Origin: Devosia yakushimensis
GTDB taxonomy: Bacteria; Pseudomonadota; Alphaproteobacteria; Rhizobiales; Devosiaceae
Assembly: GCF_030159855.1 (NCBI RefSeq)
Contig: NZ_BSNG01000001.1
Coordinates: 1,488,001-1,552,000, forward strand
DNA length: 64,000 nucleotides
Direction of reading: 5' to 3'
In this document: piece after piece, positions 59,097-64,000 of the stretch
Layout: every line of letters starts with the position of its first letter
Numbering within the stretch: position 1 is the stretch's first letter
The notes under the pieces: generated by a model
What the model was told of the DNA's origin: nothing
Database searches by the model: none
The model's input: the letters and a program-made list of their open reading frames with translations, nothing else
Position numbers and translations under genes: made by a program

Positions 59097-60538
59097 GTCA
59101 TGTTGTTCTGCTGGCCGATGATGATGCAGCTATCCGCATGGTTCTCAACCAGGCGCTGACCCGCGCGGGCTACGAAGTTCGCCCCACCGGCAATATCTCG
59201 ACCATGTGGAACTGGATCAGCCGCGGCGAGGGCGACATCCTCATCACCGATGTCGCCATGCCCGATGGTAACGCCTTCGAGGTCATGCCCAAGATCAAGA
59301 AGCTGCGGCCCGATCTGCCCATGATCGTCATGAGCGCGCAGAATACGTTCATGACCGCCATCCGGGCGTCGGAGGTCGGTGCCTACGAATATCTGCCCAA
59401 GCCGTTCGACATTACCGAAGTGCTTTCGGTGGTGGCGCGGGCCCTGGCCGATGCGAAAAAGCCCACCTCATCCGAGCGCAAGGCCGAAGAGCCGGGCGAG
59501 ACCATGCCGCTGGTCGGCCGCTCGACCGCCATGCAGGACATCTATCGCGCCCTGGCGCGGCTGATGCAGACCGACCTCACGGTGATGATCACCGGTGAGA
59601 GCGGTACCGGCAAGGAATTGGTGGCGCGCGCCCTGCACGACTTCGGCAAGCGCCGCAATGGGCCCTTCGTTGCCATCAACATGGCCGCCATTCCGCGCGA
59701 CCTCATCGAGGCGGAGCTGTTCGGGCATGAGAAGGGGGCCTTTACCGGCGCCAATACAAGATCGTCCGGCCGCTTCGAGCAAGCCGAAGGCGGAACGCTC
59801 TTCCTCGACGAAATCGGCGACATGCCGATGGATGCCCAGACCCGCCTGCTGCGCGTGCTGCAGGAGGGCGAATACACGATGGTTGGCGGGCGCAGCTCGA
59901 TCAAGACCAATGTCCGCATCGTCGCTGCCACGCATCGTGACCTCAGCCAGATGATTCGGCAGGGCCTGTTCCGCGAAGACCTCTATTACCGCCTCAATGT
60001 CGTGCCGATCCGCCTGCCGCCGCTGCGCGAGCGCATTGACGATATCGCCGACCTCACGACCCATTTCCTCAATGCCGCCCAGCGCGAAGGCGAGCCGCTG
60101 AAATCCATCGCGCCCGAAGCGATCCGGCTGATGCAGAATTATTCCTGGCCGGGCAATATCCGCGAACTGGAAAACCTGGTCCGCCGCCTATCGGCTCTTT
60201 ACGCCGATGAAAGCATCTCGGCCGAGATCGTTCAGAATGAGCTGAACATTGCCGAACGCCCACAGGCCACCGGCATGGCCGGCCCGATTGACGTGTCCAT
60301 GGCGGTGGAAACCCATGTCGGGCAGCTGCTGCGGGAATATGAGCCCAATCTGCCGCCGCCCGGCCTCTATCAGCGCGTTATCGACCGGGTCGAAGCCCCG
60401 CTTATTGCCATGGCACTCAATGCCTGTGGCGGCAATCAGATCAAAGCTGCCGATCTGCTCGGTCTCAATCGCAATACGCTGCGCAAGAAAATCCGCACCC
60501 ACAGCATCGAGATCGTCAAGCATAGCCGCCGCAATTGA
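59093..60538 (+). CDS. ntrC: Nitrogen regulator NtrC, sigma-54 activator
   Basis: 481 aa. REC domain (1-120, phospho-acceptor D53 in [10 protein letters not shown]), AAA+ domain with Walker [16 protein letters not shown], the full GAFTGA loop ([11 protein letters not shown]), Walker [14 protein letters not shown], and a C-terminal Fis-type helix-turn-helix ([20 protein letters not shown]). All features of an active sigma-54 activator are present, in contrast to NtrX two genes downstream. It activates nitrogen-assimilation genes. Confidence 0.96.
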   Translation: MSHVVLLADDDAAIRMVLNQALTRAGYEVRPTGNISTMWNWISRGEGDILITDVAMPDGNAFEVMPKIKKLRPDLPMIVMSAQNTFMTAIRASEVGAYEYLPKPFDITEVLSVVARALADAKKPTSSERKAEEPGETMPLVGRSTAMQDIYRALARLMQTDLTVMITGESGTGKELVARALHDFGKRRNGPFVAINMAAIPRDLIEAELFGHEKGAFTGANTRSSGRFEQAEGGTLFLDEIGDMPMDAQTRLLRVLQEGEYTMVGGRSSIKTNVRIVAATHRDLSQMIRQGLFREDLYYRLNVVPIRLPPLRERIDDIADLTTHFLNAAQREGEPLKSIAPEAIRLMQNYSWPGNIRELENLVRRLSALYADESISAEIVQNELNIAERPQATGMAGPIDVSMAVETHVGQLLREYEPNLPPPGLYQRVIDRVEAPLIAMALNACGGNQIKAADLLGLNRNTLRKKIRTHSIEIVKHSRRN

Positions 60539-60673
60539 TGCCGCTCGGCTACCGGACAATTGAGGCGCCTTGATCACACTGTCACATTTTGGCAACAATT
60601 ATCTTGAAGGGTCGCGCGAATTGGGTCAGGCTCTGCCTTCCTGTGGCAGAGATGGAGTGCCAAGCGGCATTTT

Positions 60674-63010
60674 ATGACGGAAACGGCGACGATAGATAGC
60701 CAGCCTGCGCCGACACGGCGGAGCGACGCAGCGCACCCTTCTCGTGTGCCGTTTTTTGCTGCCCATACCAATAGACCCTTGCGTGTCCTTGGTTTTGTCG
60801 TGGTTTCGGCCTCGGTGCTGATGTCTTCGATTTCGTTCCTGATCCTGTCGGGGGCGACCAATATCGAGCCCTCCGCCACGGTATGGACCGTTATCTGGAT
60901 CGTCACCGGTATCCTTGTCCTGCTGATGATCGCCCTGGTTGTCACCGAAGCGGTCCTGCTGATTCAGGCCCGCTCGCAGCGCCAGCCCGGTTCCAGCATG
61001 CAGGTCCGCATGGTCACGATGTTTGCCATCGTGGCCGCCATTCCCGCCGCCATTGTGGCCGTGGTTGCGACCTTCTCGCTCAACCAGGGGCTCGATCAGT
61101 GGTTCTCCGAACGCACCCGGGCCATGGTGGAAAGCTCGCGCCTTGTAGCGCGCTCCTACATGCTCGAGCATGCCCAGGTATTGCGCGACGACATCATCTG
61201 GGTCGCTACCGAGCTTGAGCAGGCGCGCGGTACGTTCGAAGAGGACAGGGCCCGCTTCGAGCGCATCCTGACGGCCTTGGCGGTAACGCGCTCACTGCCC
61301 TTCACCTCGCTCATTCATGGCGATGGCGATACACTTATGCGCGCCCAGATCAACGTCCAGGGTGCCTATCCCAGGCTGCCTGAAGGCATTACGCAGGGCG
61401 TTGTCGAGGGGGTGCCGAGCGCCATCGCGCCGGGTAGCACCAATCTCGTCGGGTCCATCGTCAAGCTTCGTGGCTATGACGACACGTTCCTCTTCGTCGC
61501 GCGGCCGGTCGATGCCGAAGTGCTCGAATATATGCGCCTGACGGATGAGAATATTACCGAATACCGGCAGTATGCATCCAACCGCCTGGTCTTCCAGATC
61601 ACCTTCACCATCATGTATGTCGGCTTGGCCGTGGTGTTGCTGCTGGCGGCGCTCTGGATCGGTATCGCGTTGGCGAACCGCTTCGTGGACCCAATTCGAA
61701 ACTTGATGATTGCCTCCAGCCGCGTCAGCCGCGGCGACCTCGACGTACAGGTTCCGGTGCAGGAGGGTAGGGGCGATCTACGCGATTTATCCAATGGGTT
61801 CAATCAGATGACCCTGCAGCTTAAATCCCAGCGTGAGGATTTGCTGACCGCCAGCGAGATGAACGAAAAGCGCCGCCAGTTTACCGAAGCAGTGGTGGAA
61901 GGCGTGTCGGCCGGTATTATCGGCCTCGACCCCTTTGGCGCCGTCACACTGGTCAATGCACGTGCCTGCGAAATGTTGGGCCGCGATGAAATCGGGCTTA
62001 TGGGTGAGCGGATTGAAGTTGCCATGCCCCAATTGGCGCCGATCCTCGAGCGCGCCCGCTCGGCCCGCCGCGGCCAGGTTCGCGATCAGATTCAACTCGG
62101 CAACGAGACGGATCGGCGTACCTACCAGGTGCAGCTGACCCGTGAGGGATCTATCGCCGAATCCAAGGGGTATGTGCTGACCTTCGATGACATCACCGAT
62201 CTCGAATCGGCGCAGCGGACCAGCGCCTGGGCCGACGTCGCCCGGCGCATTGCCCATGAAATCAAGAACCCGCTGACCCCCATCCAGCTTTCGGCCGAGC
62301 GCCTGCGCCGCCGTTATGGCTCCAAGCTCGAGGACGATCGCGATGTCTTCGACAAATGCATCAACACCATCGTCCGTCAGGTGGGCGATATCGGGCGCAT
62401 GGTCGATGAGTTTTCCGCCTTCGCCCGCATGCCTGAAGCGGCCCCGGAAACGGCGGATCTCTCCGATACCATCCGGCAGGCCGTGTTTCTCGAAAGCGTC
62501 CGGCTGCCGGAAATGGTCATCCACACCGATCTGCCGGACGAGCCCATTTATGCCTGGTTCGACAGCCGGCTGATCTCGCAAAGCCTGACTAACCTGATCA
62601 AAAACGCTGTAGAAGCCTTTGAAAATGTGAGCGTTTCTTCCGATTGGATACCCACTATCACGGTGCAGGGCCAGATCGAAGGCAATCACGCGCGGATCAA
62701 CGTGTCCGACAATGGCAAGGGCTGGCCCAGCGAAAACCGCCAGCGGCTGCTGGAGCCTTATATGACCACGCGGGAGAAGGGCACGGGCCTAGGTCTCGCC
62801 ATCGTCGCCAAAATTATCGAACAACACGGCGGCATCGTGGAACTGGTCGATGCCGAACCCGATTCAACTGGACGGGTCGGCGCCTGCGTTACCTTTACGC
62901 TGCCCCTGCAATCGCCAACGAAGACTTCCGAGAAGGGCAGTGCCGATGCGGCGCCAACCGCCCTCTCGCAACAGGAGGAGCCGCTCATCTCAGCAGCGGT
63001 TCACAAATAA
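60674..63010 (+). CDS. ntrY: Sensor histidine kinase NtrY
   Basis: 778 aa. Several N-terminal TM helices (about 35-60, 70-100, 115-140, and one near 310-335), a periplasmic region between the third and fourth, HAMP (about 340-395), PAS (about 415-510), HisKA ([26 protein letters not shown]) and HATPase (NGKGWP, GTGLGLAIVAKII). NtrY senses redox/nitrogen signals in rhizobia and Brucella. The 135 bases before it contain a 7-bp hairpin (60631-60651) and no gene. It overlaps ntrX by one base. Confidence 0.95.
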   Translation: MTETATIDSQPAPTRRSDAAHPSRVPFFAAHTNRPLRVLGFVVVSASVLMSSISFLILSGATNIEPSATVWTVIWIVTGILVLLMIALVVTEAVLLIQARSQRQPGSSMQVRMVTMFAIVAAIPAAIVAVVATFSLNQGLDQWFSERTRAMVESSRLVARSYMLEHAQVLRDDIIWVATELEQARGTFEEDRARFERILTALAVTRSLPFTSLIHGDGDTLMRAQINVQGAYPRLPEGITQGVVEGVPSAIAPGSTNLVGSIVKLRGYDDTFLFVARPVDAEVLEYMRLTDENITEYRQYASNRLVFQITFTIMYVGLAVVLLLAALWIGIALANRFVDPIRNLMIASSRVSRGDLDVQVPVQEGRGDLRDLSNGFNQMTLQLKSQREDLLTASEMNEKRRQFTEAVVEGVSAGIIGLDPFGAVTLVNARACEMLGRDEIGLMGERIEVAMPQLAPILERARSARRGQVRDQIQLGNETDRRTYQVQLTREGSIAESKGYVLTFDDITDLESAQRTSAWADVARRIAHEIKNPLTPIQLSAERLRRRYGSKLEDDRDVFDKCINTIVRQVGDIGRMVDEFSAFARMPEAAPETADLSDTIRQAVFLESVRLPEMVIHTDLPDEPIYAWFDSRLISQSLTNLIKNAVEAFENVSVSSDWIPTITVQGQIEGNHARINVSDNGKGWPSENRQRLLEPYMTTREKGTGLGLAIVAKIIEQHGGIVELVDAEPDSTGRVGACVTFTLPLQSPTKTSEKGSADAAPTALSQQEEPLISAAVHK

Positions 63011-64000
63011 TGGCACTCGACATTCTGATCATCGACGACGAAGACGATATCCGCGACCTGATCGCCGGCATCCTGGAGGACGAGGGGTTCGAGACCCGTC
63101 AGGCCCACGATGCCGATAGCGGGCTCAACGAAATCGCCCGCCGCCGGCCAAGCCTGGTCTTCCTCGACATCTGGATGCAGGGGTCGCGCCTGGACGGGCT
63201 GCAATTGCTCGATGTGTTCCAGAGCCAGCATCCTGATATGCCGGTGGTGATGATCTCGGGGCATGGCAATGTCGAAACCGCTGTTTCGGCCATTCGCCGC
63301 GGCGCCTATGACTATATCGAAAAGCCATTCAAGATCGACCGGCTGCTGCACATCACCCAGCGCGCCATGGAAGCCACGCGCCTGCGCAATGAGGTGGCCG
63401 AGCTCAAGGAGCGTTCCGCGACCAAGAGCGCGGATATGGTGGGCACCTCGCCGGCGCTGCAGCAAGTGCGCGGCATTATCGACAAATCCGCGCCCACCAA
63501 TTCGCGTATCTTCGTCTCCGGCCCATCAGGGGCCGGCAAGGGTCTTGTCGCGCGGCTGATCCATCAGCGCAGCCCGCGCGCCAATGCGCCCTTTGTCGAG
63601 ATCAATGCGTCGCTCTATGCGCCTGAAGAAGTGCCGGTGGTGCTGTTCGGCCGCGAGGCGCGCGAAAAGACCGGCATCCTCAAGGTGGAAGTCGGCGCGC
63701 TGGAAAAGGCGCATGGCGGCACGCTTTATCTCTCCGAGGTAACGACGCTGCCCGCCCAGACCCAGGCGGCGCTGTTGCGCACCCTGGTCGAGAACCGCTT
63801 CAATCGCGTGGGCGGCACGCAGGCTGTGCCCATCGATGTGCGGATCATTTCGTCCAGCTCACAGAACGTTGCGGCCCAGATCGAAGGCGGCGAGTTCCGC
63901 TCCGACCTGTTCCATCGCCTGTCCATCGTGCCCCTGCCGCTGACGCCGCTCAAGGAGCGGCGCGAGGACGTGCCGCCACTGGTCAATGTCTTCATCGAGC
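63010..64000 (+). CDS. ntrX: Response regulator NtrX, partial (cut by window end)
   Basis: 330 codons seen, no stop inside the window. REC domain with phospho-acceptor D53 (LVFLDIWMQG), then an AAA+ domain. Walker A is GPSGAGKG rather than GESGTGKE. The GAFTGA loop is missing (the region reads GREAREKTGILKVEVG), and the Walker B Asp is replaced by Ser242 in GGTLYLSEV. NtrX is known to lack GAFTGA in several alphaproteobacteria, but the Walker B change is unusual and suggests it does not use ATP hydrolysis with sigma-54. It partners NtrY. Confidence 0.95.
   Translation, partial: MALDILIIDDEDDIRDLIAGILEDEGFETRQAHDADSGLNEIARRRPSLVFLDIWMQGSRLDGLQLLDVFQSQHPDMPVVMISGHGNVETAVSAIRRGAYDYIEKPFKIDRLLHITQRAMEATRLRNEVAELKERSATKSADMVGTSPALQQVRGIIDKSAPTNSRIFVSGPSGAGKGLVARLIHQRSPRANAPFVEINASLYAPEEVPVVLFGREAREKTGILKVEVGALEKAHGGTLYLSEVTTLPAQTQAALLRTLVENRFNRVGGTQAVPIDVRIISSSSQNVAAQIEGGEFRSDLFHRLSIVPLPLTPLKERREDVPPLVNVFIE

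Noticed and set aside
60585..60612. TGGCAAC...TTGA as a sigma-54 promoter before ntrY
   Set aside because: The spacing between the two boxes is 8 rather than 5 bases and the TTGC part is incomplete.

Overview
The window looks like chromosomal housekeeping DNA from a high-GC alphaproteobacterium of the Hyphomicrobiales, most like Devosia. This placement rests on pleD at the left edge, a fused ispDF, PDH E1-beta carrying its own lipoyl domain, GatCAB, a pyrB/pyrC pair with a degenerate dihydroorotase, and dusB-ntrB-ntrC-ntrY-ntrX at the right edge. It is an inference from gene content and style; no database was searched. No rRNA, tRNA, CRISPR array, prophage or intact insertion sequence was seen.

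Layout. 1-1.4 kb: pleD and the tail of an upstream gene. 1.4-1.8 kb: no protein gene, but a strong candidate structured RNA. 1.8-8.1 kb: rpmG, a DUF983 gene, rnr and topA, all on the minus strand, with a stand-alone GIY-YIG nuclease gene inserted in the opposite orientation between rnr and topA and bracketed by palindromes. 8.2-11.5 kb: a membrane protein, an aldo/keto reductase, and an HxlR regulator divergent from a hydrolase. 11.9-16.1 kb: dprA-plsY-pyrC'-pyrB (minus strand). 16.1-18.7 kb: a DUF1772/NmrA pair divergent from an AraC regulator. 18.6-26.3 kb: ruvX, then gatC, gatA and gatB dispersed among small genes. 26.5-29.1 kb: an AhpD-like protein, an EamA transporter and an exported nucleosidase. 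29.1-39.6 kb: purM-purN (minus), AI-2E-hdaA-ppk-ppx (plus), rnd (minus) and aspS. 39.8-44.2 kb: an EAL phosphodiesterase, maeB and a Dabb protein. 44.3-55.1 kb: a divergent Prs paralog, ftsB-like, the full pyruvate dehydrogenase set (pdhA, pdhB, pdhC, lpd) and lipA with a COQ10-like gene. 55.1-64 kb: pncC and ispDF (minus), then dusB and the two nitrogen two-component systems, with ntrX cut by the window edge.

Linked functions: PDH subunits with LipA, which makes their cofactor; Ppk/Ppx as the polyphosphate cycle; NtrBC and NtrYX as paired nitrogen/redox systems; GatCAB together with an AspRS that carries residues typical of the non-discriminating type.

The most interesting signals are: (1) the 4.83-5.39 kb module, a GIY-YIG nuclease gene bracketed on both sides by the same head-to-head palindrome that recurs elsewhere in the window; (2) a roughly 330-nt structured RNA candidate at 1.45-1.78 kb with its own promoter and terminator, in which all three stem irregularities are wobble pairs only if the plus strand is transcribed; (3) a second palindrome family with pairing-preserving changes; (4) an NtrX lacking GAFTGA and the Walker B aspartate; (5) a dihydroorotase without its metal-binding histidine pair.
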